A DNA stretch of 64,000 bases from Spirometra erinaceieuropaei (GCA_902702965.1 CACRXP010000621.1:1-64000), one strand, 5' to 3'. Positions 1-13,103 are shown, numbered from the stretch's first letter. Made by a program: numbers and translations. The notes: a model not told the origin generated them from the letters alone.

Positions 1-901
1 TTGATTTTCGAAAAATTCATGAAAATCGTAAAAAACATGTTACTCAAATGTAAGGCGAAATGAGTACAGCAAAAAGGTGTTTGTTGTTTATAACGCACGC
101 TGTATCGTGACAGTATCTGCAACTAAGCTTGATGTCCAATAGGCTTTAGTTGCTTTCTGTCAGAATGAAAAAATGTATAGACACTAAAACTATCATAGCA
201 TTCTACTTTTTCCCATGGTTGCATTTGATTCGGATCGCTTTTGCACATGCATATATTCTGGCAAGCGTTGCCATTAGTTCACATAGGTTGTGAGTGCCAA
301 TTAATAAAACATCTGATAAAAGCTAATATTATAATTTCCTAATGACAAACACAAGCAATTTCCATTTATGTGATCCATGTCCCAAATTGTTATTATATCG
401 AACGAACTCAATAACGATATCGCTCTAAAATTTGCAAGAAAGCGTAAAACTGCTTTATTAAACTGCTCAATTGCTTGTCTAACATTTTTGCGCTTAATAT
501 TTGTCAATATGTGGCAGTTTACAGTCAATGTAGGCGTCATTTCAATGCAGTTGTTAACAATTTTGCTCTGTTTTAGTCAAAAACATCGGAAATTTCATTC
601 AGCAAGCATTGTTCCATACCTTTTCTTAGTAAATATTTTGTTTTACTAGGTTAGTAGCAGCTATTTCCCCAGGCGACAAACCAAATATCCTGTCTTACTT
701 AAGGATTATGAATATGTATACCTGGGTAAGAATGGCAGCAATAATGATTTATCGGTTGTCAGAGAAAAAACCTGTGGATAAAACTGTATGTTTTTATCTG
801 CATGCACAGAGTTATTCATCATCTTGTTAATCAGGATTAGTATTACCTGATGTTTTTGTCTATATTTGACAGTATTTTTGATCTTTTCACTTTAAATGCA
901 G
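1..901. other. AT-rich sequence, no gene seen
   Basis: No ORF here has a recognisable domain. The overlapping short ORFs around 300-650 lie on opposite strands of the same bases and look like chance. No repeat family known from the rest of the window was recognised. Confidence 0.5.
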
Positions 902-1108
902 GTGATATCACTAGGGGTGACGTTGTTTACAACGGTATACTACAGCAAATCTCGTCAAGAAGCATTTATATCTACCATGGGAAACACACTTGCACAATAT
1001 GTCAGTTGGATGTTTTTAATGGTGCTTACCTGGAAGGATGCTACATTACAAACGTTCGGCCTGGTCAGAATGGAATCATTGTCTGCCAAGCCTTCTTTCC
1101 GGCTATAG
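902..1108 (+). CDS. possible exon, unrecognised, membrane-like
   Basis: A pyrimidine-rich stretch ending in an AG at 900-901 could be a splice acceptor. Two frames stay open after it: one stops at 1108 and the other at 1140. The frame to 1108 encodes about 69 residues with a hydrophobic stretch around NTLAQYVSWMFLMVLTW that could be a membrane segment. No family was recognised and no partner exons were found, so the frame and the existence of the exon are both uncertain. It could equally be chance open sequence. Confidence 0.15.
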   Translation: MISLGVTLFTTVYYSKSRQEAFISTMGNTLAQYVSWMFLMVLTWKDATLQTFGLVRMESLSAKPSFRL

Positions 1109-1140
1109 CTTACGTTTTGGAACTGCTGGTCTGTTCATGA

Positions 1141-4100
1141 CTATCTTATGTTCATGTTGAATTTAAATTAACAGATCGGGTTTGTGCAAGGGAATATAAA
1201 ATAAGGTCTTACTATATCAGAGGGTTTCTTATCCTAACGGTTTAAATGTTCTTAACAAAAGGTCTACGCGTTAGACTTTATTTATATTTGTTAAGAAATT
1301 CATTAAAAATTATTTTTTGGCCAAAAATAATCGGCATTTTTGATGGTAACATACATGTTTTTAAGAGCATAATATTTTACTTAATTTCGAGTTATAGTTC
1401 GTTTATTTTTATTTCACTAATAGGAAAGACCGTTGAAACCAAATGAGACCTTTCGCCGGCAAAAACTCATGCCTATTTATTTAAAGCGTATTAATGCGGC
1501 TGCAGCATTTGAGTATCGCGTACGGTGTGGATTTACTCGCAACGCTTTCTGGATGCGTCTTGCAAACATTTCTTTCTACGGACTTGAGAAAGCTGTAAAC
1601 TACGCGGTTTCGACGGCGTTCAGAAGGCCATTGTGTCCCTGGTCTAACAAGTCAATTTCTGCACTTTCCATTTACACTAACTTATTGTTTGAGAGTAATC
1701 CGTTGCCCTATTCGAACCTCCGTTCTTCCCGCTCTCATATGTCCAACAAGTTTATTTGTCCCGTGCAAAAGAAGACATGATTTTAAGCCCATTGGACAAC
1801 GGTGACTGTGCAATGACTTAAAATATCAGCGGTAAGTTTTCTTCTGTTTCACAAAGGGCATTGGGGTCTCCGAATTCGTAAACACAGACACTGACCAGTC
1901 ATTTTAATATAATAAATTAGTCCTCACGTCAATTTGATTTTCTAATAGTATGGAATCAAGTCACCATATGTTCATTCTTGTAATACAATATCTTACATAA
2001 ATCGATGCCTATTACTTACTGACCCCTAAGCGCGTATAGAAAAGATTGTGGATTGTTTAACTTTAAGTGAAAGTTTGAAAACACAAGGATAGCCGCGTTA
2101 GAAAATGTCGACGGATTTCCAATTAGTTCACGTACATTTGGTCATTTCGTCGTATGAATCGATAATTGTTTAGGGCCTATGCCGATAAATGCTCGTTTGC
2201 TATAAAAACGTCCTTACCATTTGCATTTAGGTTAACTGGCCAAGAAGATAGACCTATAATGTTAGTCAAGAAGGTTGGTCTTTTCAAATATAACTTGTTT
2301 TTCACTTAAAACTACAGTAGGTATGTCAACGTAGAAACTGTTAACCAAACTTCTGAAATACGTATTAGATTCGAAAAAAGTACTTAAACAGAGTTGAAAA
2401 ATTGAATATATTGCAGGGTAATTCTAAAACAGCTAGTGGACGAGTATTTTTCCGGCCGCAAATAAAGCCACGCTTTGTTAAAATGAGTACCTAAACAAGA
2501 TGAATTTTCGTCATTTATTTATGATACTCCTATAAATTCAATCATAGACTATGCATAAAAATATTCAGTATTTTTCTCACTTGGTGAAATTGTTCGTATT
2601 ATCTGTATTTTATTCTTGACACACGGCATAATTTGGACTTTCAAATTTAATCTAATTATGCGATTAATTTCATGAAATTTCCTTTCCTAAAACAAAGTAT
2701 CTTTGCATTAACTGAGGTCGTTTAGAAAGTGTGCAATCCACTGCTAACGTTTATGAACACCGTACGGTGTCCTTATAGTTACGAAAAGAAATGCACGATT
2801 TCCGAACGCATAAAATTTACGGTTTATATTTAGAAAAACCTGAATAAAATGTAATTGTAGGTCGGGCTTAAAATACGTTGGGAATCGGTAAAGGATTTTA
2901 AAACATAATTATGGCCTTCCTTGGAGAAAAAAATGGAAAAAAACGTATCTTTCTATTAACTGATTATTTTAATTAATATTCTTGACATGATTCTCAGGAA
3001 ACATAAATCAGTTTATAAGAGCACCTAAAACGAATAGGAAAAACCCGTGCTAAGCAATAGTATTTTTACCTGAAGCAGCCCTTGCCTGCGGTTTGCAAAA
3101 TATTATTTCAAAATCGGCATCCTGAGTTATCTGAATTATTTCAGATGCATGTTGCTTGGTATTTAATTGTAAAACACTTCGTAAGGGAAGTTTTCGAAGC
3201 AAGGCCGCATTTTAGAATGTAGACTAATATGAGGGGATTTAACGCACATGTCGACCATTTGTTGAGAATGTGGCTTTAGGTGCATTACGCTCATATTTAT
3301 CCTGGTTTACCATTTATAATAAGCGTCAGGGAAAGGTAAAAGCGATGCTGCACTCTTCGAGAGCTTAAACTAAATAAATAAAATCTTACGGAGATCGCCC
3401 TCTTTTTTACTTATACATATGTCTGTAACTCGAATATTCACCGGCATTCATACTAAGCATATTCTGCATGTCATATTAAAACCCTGCGCCGAATCGCAGG
3501 ATAGACTGCAAATGTTTATAGCCTGAGAAATATCGTTCAAAATTTTCGAGGAAATTATGGCGTGCCTACACCAAATAAGCAACTAGCAAGCAAGTCCAAG
3601 GTTCCTTAAAAACGAAAAAGTATTTTAGTGCTGCCCTAAGTCCAACAAAAACGCCCTATCCTATCGTTAAATGCTCGAAATGATTTGCGCCTGTCCACCT
3701 AAATAAATGAAGCCTTAAAGGATTCATGACCACGCCATCATGCTTAGACAATGTGGGTTCTTAGAGTAAACTCCAACCAAATATTCTAGTGTCAACATGT
3801 GCACGCTGCAGTCAGACTATAAAAAGAAATCTCCAGAACACGCGAGATTCGGGCTAGTAAAGACATGAACACGTAACGGCTGCAAAATATAACGCGAGTT
3901 AACTGCAAATATACAGAGAAACTACGCAACACATTGTAACTTAACGAGCCTCATCAAGGCCGATCATTATTTGTGCCATGGAGTTTTTCGCGCAAACTCT
4001 ATAAACTTGCTGGCAGATCGGCATGCACGCTCCAGTCCTACACATACGACACTTGGCGCAAAACTTTAGCCACCCAACTGGGCCAAGCTTTATGCACACT

Positions 4101-5090
4101 TCAGCGGAGATTGTGCCCCAGCTAGAGCGAATAGCCGGCTACCAAATTATTTCATATTTTTCTTCCGCATCGGGTTCATACCATACAACGTTGTGCGGAC
4201 ATGTTTCCTGGTTTCAAAAATATAAATAGTCTAAACTCAGTCCCATTATATCCGGCAAGCGATGTTGATGGAATTTGGACCAGCTATTACAACCAAAAAA
4301 GCGATTTAAACGCCGACGTTGAATAAATATGTGGAACATATGTCATCCGTAGACTGCGCTTCCTGTTGCTATGGTTTTTATAATGAACACATTGCGTGCT
4401 CAGTGAAAACTGACATGGAGCACTGAACACGGTAATTTATGATGCCACTTTACAATAAAATATGATGCCCAGTGGTGTCCATTGTATGTATTATTTAAGC
4501 CTATCGTACAGACAAGGTATTCAGGCACGTAGATCTCTAAGATAGTAATGTGGTTATTCTATTATAAATTAACCTGCGTACACGTTCGACGCGCGGGAAG
4601 ATTTGACACTTAAATGTATATGCGGCAGACGACGTAGTTTCGATTTCTTTTGATAATTTATTAGAATCCAGTAATTAAAACACTTTTGGTTTCGATGACT
4701 CCGTTGTGCATTTATCAGATTTCTAATTGCAGTTCACCTTAATTTGGATACCGTTAAGGAATGGCCTCTTCGTGCAGATTACAGACCTGTCTGCAGAGTA
4801 CCTTCGTATTCGACAAACTTGTCGGTGATCCTAACTACCACGATAACACCTGCTTTTCGAACATATAAATTTCAGGCCGACTAAGCTTGTTCCTTCCTAA
4901 TCGCGTTAAGCAAAGCATACCGAATCGCTATTGCTTAAGTATTTGGGATGAAATTTACAAAAAATAATTATGCTGAATCTTCTTTAAGCAAGGTTTTTTG
5001 ATTTGACAGATTTGAGATAGAACGTGTCTGCTTACACTAAGGCCGTTTTTCCATACCCTCTTTTAGAAATAAAAATGGCGTAGGTGGCCT
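1141..5090. other. gene-poor AT-rich stretch with diverged repeats
   Basis: Two short ORFs (1433-1780, 4023-4229) show no recognisable domain. Fragments of an old dispersed repeat are visible: the motif around 2440-2455 (GGACGAGTATTTTTCCGG) recurs with changes near 6990, and the motif near 3110 (CGGCATCCTGAGTTA) recurs near 7225 and 8540. Confidence 0.4.
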
Positions 5091-5207
5091 TAAAAACGCA
5101 TGGCTTTTAGGCTCTCAACAGGTTGCCAATAGAAGCGAAGGGCCGAGTCCCAGGAAGTAGTCTTGAAGAAGGAGACACGATCGCAGGGACAAGAGCTTTA
5201 TTATGCT

Positions 5208-5241
5208 GACGTTTCTGATTCCTGCTCGAATCCATCTTCAG
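5208..5241 (-). ncRNA. hammerhead ribozyme core in PLE terminus
   Basis: On the minus strand the sequence reads CTGAAGA, then a stem-loop of roughly TGGATTC/GGAATCA, then GAAACGTC. These are the three conserved hammerhead blocks in order: CUGANGA, stem II, GAAA. A two-base-pair palindromic stem III (ACGU) and a GUC cleavage triplet follow. Stem II has one bulge. Only two base pairs of stem I next to the core are clear. PLEs are known to carry hammerheads of this minimal, probably dimeric type. Activity has not been shown. Confidence 0.55.
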
Positions 5242-5321
5242 AGACAAAAGAGCAGAAAGGGGTGGTTGTTGCACAAGGGGCTGCGGTATTTATAGGATGC
5301 AGTAGCCATGCCACCGCATAC

Positions 5322-5878
5322 CTATGAACGTTCACGGCTCCCCCCCCCTTCATCCGGGATTGTCACGCTTGGTGTGATCATTGCTTGATGGCCGACATTC
5401 GAGTCGATAATTGCTGCAATTTCATCCCGTGTGTTGGATGTTGGCGTGATGATTGCTCGACCATCTGACGCGTTGACCCGGGTGTTGGGAAGAGTGTTCA
5501 TCATTGCGCTCCCCGCGTGGCCAATAACTCCGCCTATACGAAGTCTCAGCATGCTGTATTGAATGGGAATATCGTTGCACTTGTTGATGGACTGGGGGCC
5601 AGTAAACCATGATTCCAGTAGCTCCCGGCTCACTCGGTTGTTTCCTCTTGCGAGAATTTCGGCCTCATCGAATTTAAATGTGTGGCCGGATCTCGTCAAA
5701 TGAGCTGCAACTTGAGAGCTGGCGTCATTTCTGCGCACCGTTGCCGCGTGTTCGGCCACTCTCGTTCAGAGCTGTCTTCCGGTTTCTCCGACGTAGTTGC
5801 TTTGTCCGCAGCTGCACCAGATCCGATAAACGACTCCAGACGTTTCTAGCCGTGACAGTGGGTCTTTGGGTTTCATGA
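5322..5878 (-). pseudogene. PLE GIY-YIG endonuclease domain, with stop codon
   Basis: This is the C-terminal endonuclease region of a Penelope-like polyprotein. In the family this nuclease nicks target DNA to prime reverse transcription. Visible are a cysteine pair in WCSCGQ, the NYVGETGR motif typical of PLE GIY-YIG domains, then SGHTFKFDEAEIL and LLESWFTGPQSIN. An in-frame TGA interrupts the chain just after GETGRQL, most simply a CGA-to-TGA change. An ATG-initiated open frame of 145 residues restarts at 5759. There is no upstream reverse transcriptase, so it cannot make a complete protein. Confidence 0.8.
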
Positions 5879-5880
5879 TC

Positions 5881-8640
5881 AGACGCCTGATGGTTGCCTA
5901 TTGAATGCTACCATACCTGATTGACATCTGTGTGTAGATTTCTTGACCCGAACCAGACTTGTGTCAGTTACTCCTACCAAAACAATAGGCCCTGCGCAGC
6001 AAATGCAATAAGAATAGCGCTTTGCGATGGACGAGTTTTTTGTGGCATCAACAGGACACTATGGGGGGTAAGGTTAATTCACGCTGCCAGTCATTCAGCA
6101 AGAACTGTCAGTAACACACGCCAACAGGATGAAGCATTAAATAAGATATCCAAAGCAGACATTTGCGAACTTTGCAAAGCACTTTCTGCTAGTCGCTCAC
6201 ATCCCGACAAACTGAAAAACAGGCCCTTCTGCCAAAACATATGTAGTTAGATTTAAAACGCATGCAACACTTATATTGCCGGTCTACTCTTTACGTCCGG
6301 ATAAATATCCTATTCCATAAGCCAGGCCAAAGGATTTTTAGCCACGATTTAAATACTTAAGAGTATCGATCTGCAAATATGTGGTTACTTACGTAATGTA
6401 GCTTAACATTCTGAAGTGCGTTTTCGACTCGACAAAATTGCTTAAGTTGAGTCGTGATATTAATTATCCCACAGAATAAGCACGAAATAATTCCGCTAAT
6501 TTAGGATGTCGGATTTCGAACGAAACTCTTTCGGACTGTCTACAAAAACTGTGCCTTGAAAAGTATAATTTGTATATTACATATTCCTTTATATTGTAAG
6601 CTGACTTCTGTTATAACACGATTGGGTTTCTTTTTTATTGCAGCATTAGTAAATTCAAATATATTTCATAGACCTCTTGAATATAGATATTTATTTGCTA
6701 ATGTTCTAATGAATAATGCGTTTACTTCAAAAGTAATACCTGAAACAATATGTTATTAGATTTTAAAAAATGTCTTCTAATTCCTAGTAAATTTGAATCC
6801 AACCTACCGGTGCATTTTGCTTCAGGGTTACAAACGGCAAACTTTGTATTTTAGGTTTACCTAAAATCATACATTCCTTTACGCTTTCAGAGAAGACCAT
6901 GTGGGGTTTAGAAAGTTTAGCAGTGGATTTCAGCCGTACTGCAAACTTTACAAGGAACACCAATACGTGCGTAATAATTATGTTTTATGGACGAGCATTT
7001 TTCGGTCTTAAATAATACTATAATGAACACTTCTTAAATGCGGCAGTTAAGAAAATCATAAATACCATATAAATGAGCAAAGTATTGATTTTGTTTATGT
7101 TGATTTGTAAAGGAATATAGCTGAATTTATAGAGACATCAAACAAATGGAAAACGTGTGTACCAATTACGTAACCATTCTATAGATTGAAGTTTTCTCAG
7201 GCAAGTAGAAAAAAGTTCATTCAACAGCCGGCATCCTAAAGTGACTAAATTAATGCAGGATTATCCTGCAAGGGGATCAGTACTATAACCGTACTAATAA
7301 ATATTTTTGGGCTAAAACCGTATTTTAGAAGTTTGATTAACATTGCAACAGTTAGTAAATATGCTAAAAGTCGTCTAGACTGCTATTTCACGCAAAAGGT
7401 TTTGATGTATTTAAATTCGCCTAGCTAATAGCGCTATACTTTGATAAATATTGGACGCCATAAAAATGCCTGTCTCATGTCTTAACTCTCACTGAGCTTC
7501 TCATTCAAAATCTAACGCTACGCTGCCCATTGCCACTTCATTGAGGCAATACATACTAATGACCTCTCTATGCTACATGGAATATTGCTCTTTTCAAATA
7601 AAAAATGTCACCAAAAAATAACAATAAGGTGTAACCATACATAGCAGGTCATGTTAATCATGCATGCGGTCAACATGAGGACCACATCGAGGCAAAACCC
7701 ACTTTATTTAAATGTGCACACAAAAAAAGTCATAAGTGCAGTAGGCGCGATAACTGATAAAAGTTTAACCAAAATTGTGAAATGCGCCCTCGGCTCAAGA
7801 GGAGAACATAAGTAGGGTTGCATTTCTGATCAACATGCAACACAATCCAAAGTCATTTGCGTTTTGTCAGAATACCGGCTTTTAAATGAACGCCTTATCG
7901 GCTGCATGGAAATAAACTGCCCTCTGTAAAAAATGCCTACTGAGGTCATTTGGTATTTTCATATTGACTGGTGATACCCTTAAAAGTATAATAAATTTTA
8001 AAGAACGCATGCAAAAAATATTCATAAGTTGACATTTAGGGTAGAAACCTACATCTTTTTTAAAAGTGGTGCTTAAAGAAAGGACTTAGTTTGGTTTTAG
8101 AATAATTTCGAACCGCACCTGTAGGTGCATTTGTAGTTGGGGTTTTGAAACTGCAAGCGGTCTAAGCATCCTTTAAGAAAATTCATTAATTTTCATAGGG
8201 TTTTAAGCGGATATTATTTTCTGTCCATGAAGTTAAAAAGCGGATTTGAACCATATTTAAATTTTTGCGGGCAACCTTACCAAATAAAGAAACGGGCATT
8301 GTCCGGTCTAAAAATTCCATAATCATATATGCGTTTGAAGCCAAATCGTAGCCTTTTGTAAAGTATCACATTTACTTAGTTGCAATTTCCCACCAGATGC
8401 ATAAAAAATATATACTTTTGTATATTGTTTCTAAATGCATAGCAAAAATTATAAGACTATGAAACGTCAATGACAAATAGGCCTACTATTTAAGCAGCCA
8501 TTATTTCAGACTACTGTTATCGCAGGCGTTCGAAAACAAATTCATTCAAAGTCCGCATCTTAAGTTAATTGAACCGCTATAGGGTTATGCCATGTGGCTA
8601 TGAATATTTTAACATTAATTAGGCAGTTTTTCAGTCAAAT
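5881..8640. other. no gene seen; old repeat fragments
   Basis: The 109-residue ORF at 5921-6250 lies directly upstream of the PLE fragment. It has no recognisable domain and could be more PLE-related sequence or chance. The rest is AT-rich, with diverged repeat pieces near 6905-7000, 7200-7260 and 8530-8600 that resemble parts of 2.4-3.2 kb. Confidence 0.4.
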
Positions 8641-8649
8641 ACGCCTTTC

Positions 8650-8960
8650 ACAATTTTGGCCAACATTTTATGACCTGGCATCTCAACTGTAAGGGATTTG
8701 TCCTGGCACGGCCTGACGCTGCGCTCACAACCTTCGATCGATCCCGGCTCATGCGTTTTGACTTTGTCGTGACCACTGACCCAGGTGGGTGAGAAGGAGA
8801 GAGAGAGCACGTGAGTTGAATACAGCGTCCCTCTGATGTAACTGTATGCTAATCCATGCGCATGCAACCCTGTCCGGGTTTGCAATGTCGTAGGAATCGA
8901 CAATCGGACTGCCGTATTTGCAGGCTCCACGAGAGCAGGGTCACACTGTGCAACGACTCT
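8650..8960 (-). repeat. GC-richer island, possible solo LTR
   Basis: About 310 bp with clearly higher GC than its surroundings and a sharp edge on each side. It contains a GA/CT-rich tract (GAGAAGGAGAGAGAGAGC). A 99-codon minus-strand ORF (8930-8631) crosses it without recognisable domains. Size and composition suit a solo LTR of a Gypsy-type element, but no target-site duplication or second copy was found in the window. Confidence 0.25.
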
Positions 8961-11900
8961 TTTTCCTTCTATATCATTATTCGTACACTTTGCTTGTATA
9001 TAGTGTTCTCCGGAAGCAAATAAAGGAAATGTTTGTCAGGTTCAGTGGCGCATAGAACTAGATTGACAGAAAACAGATCTTATTAAACCGACTATGTGAT
9101 TCAGAAGACATTTGGATGGTGCCAACTGTGGAATGGTAGATAGCACAGATATAATATTGCGTTAAGCTTTGGCTTTGGAAAGTGTGATGCGATTAAATAT
9201 ATACTCATTCAGACTATTAGGTCGGATTAAGTTCTTACTTGCAGTCTATTGTGAAGAAGAGCACTCACTCGCTGTACAAGAGCTCCGTTCGCGTTTTTCG
9301 CTTAAGGCGGCTTCCTGGGACTCGTGTCTTAAATTCCACTGGCAATGTATTCAATCCTTACCGCAATTAAGAGTAAAATATATTAACAACACAATTTTAA
9401 AAGGTTTATGTGCAGCCGAATAACGAAACATATTTTCAGAATGCCTATCACGTTGCAGAACACTTCTTAGCTAAATGTCAGCATATAGTTGTTTTTTTAT
9501 ATTATATCGCAGGGAACCAAATCTAATATTCGGTATCATCGTTTTATGGTGTCCTATGATTTATAAAACATGGAATATCCTGTCTCATTCATTTTCTATT
9601 AAAACAACAGCGTTTTCCATAATCACGATAATGCTTCTGAAATAAAAATGCAGTAAATAACTTGCAAGTGCAGCTATGTGCACTTCAGAGTTTCGTCCTT
9701 AGAAGACTCGTCTTGAAATAACTTTACTTGGTCTTTCTATACGTGGCATGCATCGCAAGTCACAGTGGACCTTGAAAGGTCACAAAGTGTGAGTTCTAGT
9801 TTCATAGTCAACTTTAAAGTTTGCTATCAAAAATATTTCTTGAAAGGTGTAATTTTTTTCTAATAGGTTTTTTTAAAAGTTTTCGAGTGTGTTATTTATG
9901 CGAAAAAAGGTTCTCTGAAGTTTCATTTTCCCTCTGAGCAATATCGGAGAGAAACATAATGGCTCCCTTCCACTTAGCCGATTGTGACTGATGTCTGACA
10001 AGTAAAATCAGTGTTACCTACCTACACTGAAGACTATACTTTGTTCCTATCTATAATTCACTAATGACTGGCGATACACACAACAAGACGATCACTTGAA
10101 GTTGTGTATATTGTCGTTTTTTGTACAATGTGCGCATTTGTGGCAAATGTTTTGCACTTAAATAACTCATGCGCACGTTCATGTAACACCATTTAAGGAA
10201 ATTCTTGAATTCAACATTTTTTTTCTTACCCGCTCATTGTGGAGCAAACATAGCATGCTGGTCGTTTACCCTGATTGGCTAGTCGACCGACAAACCGGCC
10301 GCACATGCATTCTACGTAAAAATTGTTTATGGTGCGGAATGGACAAATAAATGAACGCTAGATATTTTGAAAATTCCCAACAGGATTATTGCCCGCTTTT
10401 GGAAACTTATGCACATCTGCAGATCTAACCAACTTTGTTCACTGGCCTACGGTATCGATAACAATTAAATGGATAGCAAAATGTCTTAATAACATCCATC
10501 CCATGAATCATGCCACATCAAGATTTGCAGCGCCCGAAATCGAACACCAACAGCGGGCAACCGCGTAATGTTTCTTCATTGTTGATAGGCTGCTAGTAGG
10601 TAATGTATAAGTTAGAGTACCTACCAGAAACAGACAGAAAATGATCGGGGACCCACTTACGAGCCGAACACCTCGCAGTTGCACCATACAGCGGCAAAAT
10701 GTCGTCAAAATGCGCCTGAAGGAGACTTTGCCTAGTACCTCTGCCGTTAGTACGTTAACAGCTTACCGTGAAAAAAATAACTGAAAACGCTGCCAGTAGC
10801 GCTCCTAATCGTGAAACCTAACTGTCACTACAGCAACCATCTGCATGGTTCATTTGGTAAACACGTTCTATGATCTTCATTTAGCAGACCATGAGACGGT
10901 TGAAGAAAAGCTTCTTAAGATGACAAATATTTATTTATATATCAAAGCCCTTCGGATTTTTTTTAATCCGTATATAAGACGTTGACAAAGAATGAAACTG
11001 GGGTAATTTCTTGAATAGTCCCAGTCTGAATGCCGTCAAATGACGTCAGGTTGTTTGCATAGGAATCTCGTTTTTATATTACCAACGCCAGAAATCATAA
11101 GAAAATGAGCTTTTCATAACGCTCACAACCAATGTCTTCCCGGACGCTACGAAAAGCAACTTGGCGTGCACCTTCTGTTAACACTGGCAAGAATATAATT
11201 TACGATTGCTCAACATCGTTTAATGTGCATTGAATTAATTTGTTTCAGCAGCTTACTTTGAGACGTCCATGCATTCACCAAGTCGTCCATCTGTAGGCTA
11301 CTGTGACTAGTTACAGATACAGACAATCAGCCTATGTTGACCGCATCCCCTATAAGGAATGTGTTTAGCGCTATATCTCTTGCATACCCTCGTGATCTTG
11401 TATACAATACCATCTCAAAGACATTTGAGTGCGCGAATTCAATCAAGTCATCTTTGATAGTTCTATTGCAGAAAAAGCAAAACAACAGTGATTATCGCTG
11501 TCTCGGGCTCTCTGGTCATGTCATCAAATAACAGACAGGGTATTTAAAGCCGCTTCTAGGAGAACGTGTGCAAATGAGGATGACAACCACTTGAAATGGA
11601 AGGCATAGAAGTGGAATTCAGTGAAAGGTGGTCGGTTCGTGAGTAATAAGGCAGTGCGGTCGGATAAAGACGTTGATAAATGAAACACCAGCCGGTTTTT
11701 GCATGTTAGAATAGCAAATGCGAGAGGAAAGCTTGTCGAGATGTTTACTAGCGTGATGTTTTACATGAAACATTTCATTCCCTAAAGTTCACGTCTTCTG
11801 TTTTAACGCTAGCGTCGTTTAAGTTTTGCAAGGAACGGAAGAAATGAACACTAGCTAACTGATAACGGAAACTGATGCGAGAAATTCTGGACGACTTTAA

Positions 11901-12261
11901 CGTTGCGCCTTTTGTTCGCTCATACACGTCCTTCAATCAAATGTTCTTTTCAGTTGCAGAAAGTATATTTACGTATTAGCGACAAGTGCCTAAGTATTCT
12001 TGGAACGGCTTGATAATAAACATTGCAAAGGGGGGGGGGATCTAAAATGTGTCTTTTAATATAACGGGTAGAAAGGATTGTATGCAGAATTGTGAAACAA
12101 TGACATACACGATTTTAGGGAGCGCGTTATTGCTAGACGCAAATAAAAAGTGGTTTGTTGAAATTCTTTTACATTTTTAACATTTATTCAATCTTACAAT
12201 ATGCTTGTTTGTTAAAAAAAGATGTAGAAAAACTTGGAACTATATCCTACTACCGAGCGGA
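8961..12261. other. no recognised gene
   Basis: AT-rich sequence. An 84-residue ORF at 9169-9423 contains two Cys/Trp pairs (SWDSC, HWQC) but no family was recognised, and ORFs near 10.6 and 11.4 kb look like chance. A run of ten G residues lies near 12,031-12,040. Confidence 0.4.
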
Positions 12262-12377
12262 GATATCATTGACTGTCAGATTGGTTGGCAATAATGCGAT
12301 TGTAACAGCAGTGCAAGTCAACGAATGTCGCGGTGTTTGTGGTCCCCAGTTTCAACTCAACACCATTACAAAGGGGT
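12262..12377 (+). CDS. candidate exon of an unknown gene family
   Basis: The frame open from 12155 to 12454 contains a segment translating to AEISLTVRLVGNNAIVTAVQ and continuing to about NTITKG. It matches a minus-strand segment at 45.7-45.8 kb (SAINLIVTAIDDNIIIRAVQ) at about one third identity, with the hydrophobic pattern conserved. A possible acceptor AG lies just before 12262 and a possible donor (GGTATGT) near 12376. Function is unknown. Borders are guesses, and both copies could be dead relics. Confidence 0.25.
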
Positions 12378-12749
12378 ATGTATTTGATGAATGGTTCTCC
12401 CTACCGAAGCAAATATTCCGCCTATATTTAAAAAGGTTTTGGAAGTTAACTTAAAGTTTGTGCCTATAAATATCATCAAAATCGTACTTATTTCTTCATA
12501 CGCCAGGTAGTATAAATTATATTTCTTAAAGGGTTTGCGGAATAAAGTATCAACCTTACCTACCGTGTTGCTGTCAAATATAAGTAATTGTTAACACCTG
12601 ATGTCGACGATGAATATGACGTAAACGCAAGTAGAGTTATGAAAACAGGTTTCTAAGGTATAATTCGACAAATGTATTTGCCCTACGTAACACGAGCGAG
12701 AATCCATGGTTAATGTAGATTGTCGATCTAAATTTACCATTAAAATTTA

Positions 12750-12897
12750 AGAAAATGCACAGCTGCGTTTATTTACATAATTCATATAAACCCAACTGTG
12801 AACAAAACGGCACCTCGGAGGGATTCTAACCAAGAACAGTAAGGGGACGACTTTAGCGACCCTACGCTCTGACCACGTGAGCTACGAGGCCCTGCCG
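12750..12897 (-). repeat. tRNA-derived SINE, minus strand
   Basis: Read on the minus strand this begins GGCAGGGCCTCGTAGCTCA, followed by a Pol III A-box-like TAGCTCACGTGGTCAGAGC. A GTCGCTAAAG loop (anticodon position GCT) and a decayed B-box (GGTTAGAATCC) come next. Its downstream tail (CACAGTTGGGTTTATATGAA) matches the tail of the copy at 13,104. The long spacer between anticodon and T arms suggests a tRNA-Ser-like ancestor. The acceptor stem is not intact, so it is not a working tRNA gene. Confidence 0.6.
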
Positions 12898-13103
12898 GAC
12901 GACGCGAGGGTAATCACATCAAAATCGGTCAAAACATCCAGAAATGACGTGAGCTTGGTAGTCATTTCGTCGATTCTAGGTGAATGCCTTAGGAAATCCT
13001 GCTTGGGCAGTCAATTCAATGTATCCGATTGGGTAGATACTAGACGTGCAATAGGTTGTGCGGGTAATTTGACCCAAATGGGATTAACCTGACCTCTCGC
13101 GGT

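Larger units (their letters stand above)
5100..5880 (-). mobile_element. Penelope-like element, 3' fragment (family 1)
   Basis: This is the 3' part of a Penelope-like retroelement on the minus strand. Reading from high to low coordinates it holds the GIY-YIG endonuclease end of the ORF (5878-5322), an untranslated segment with a TATA-like CCTATAAATACC, a hammerhead-like ribozyme (5241-5208), an AATAAA signal (5202-5197) and an undefined end near 5100. The reverse transcriptase is missing, so the copy is 5'-truncated. Related fragments occur at 38.6 kb (plus strand) and 63.1 kb (minus strand). Confidence 0.75.
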
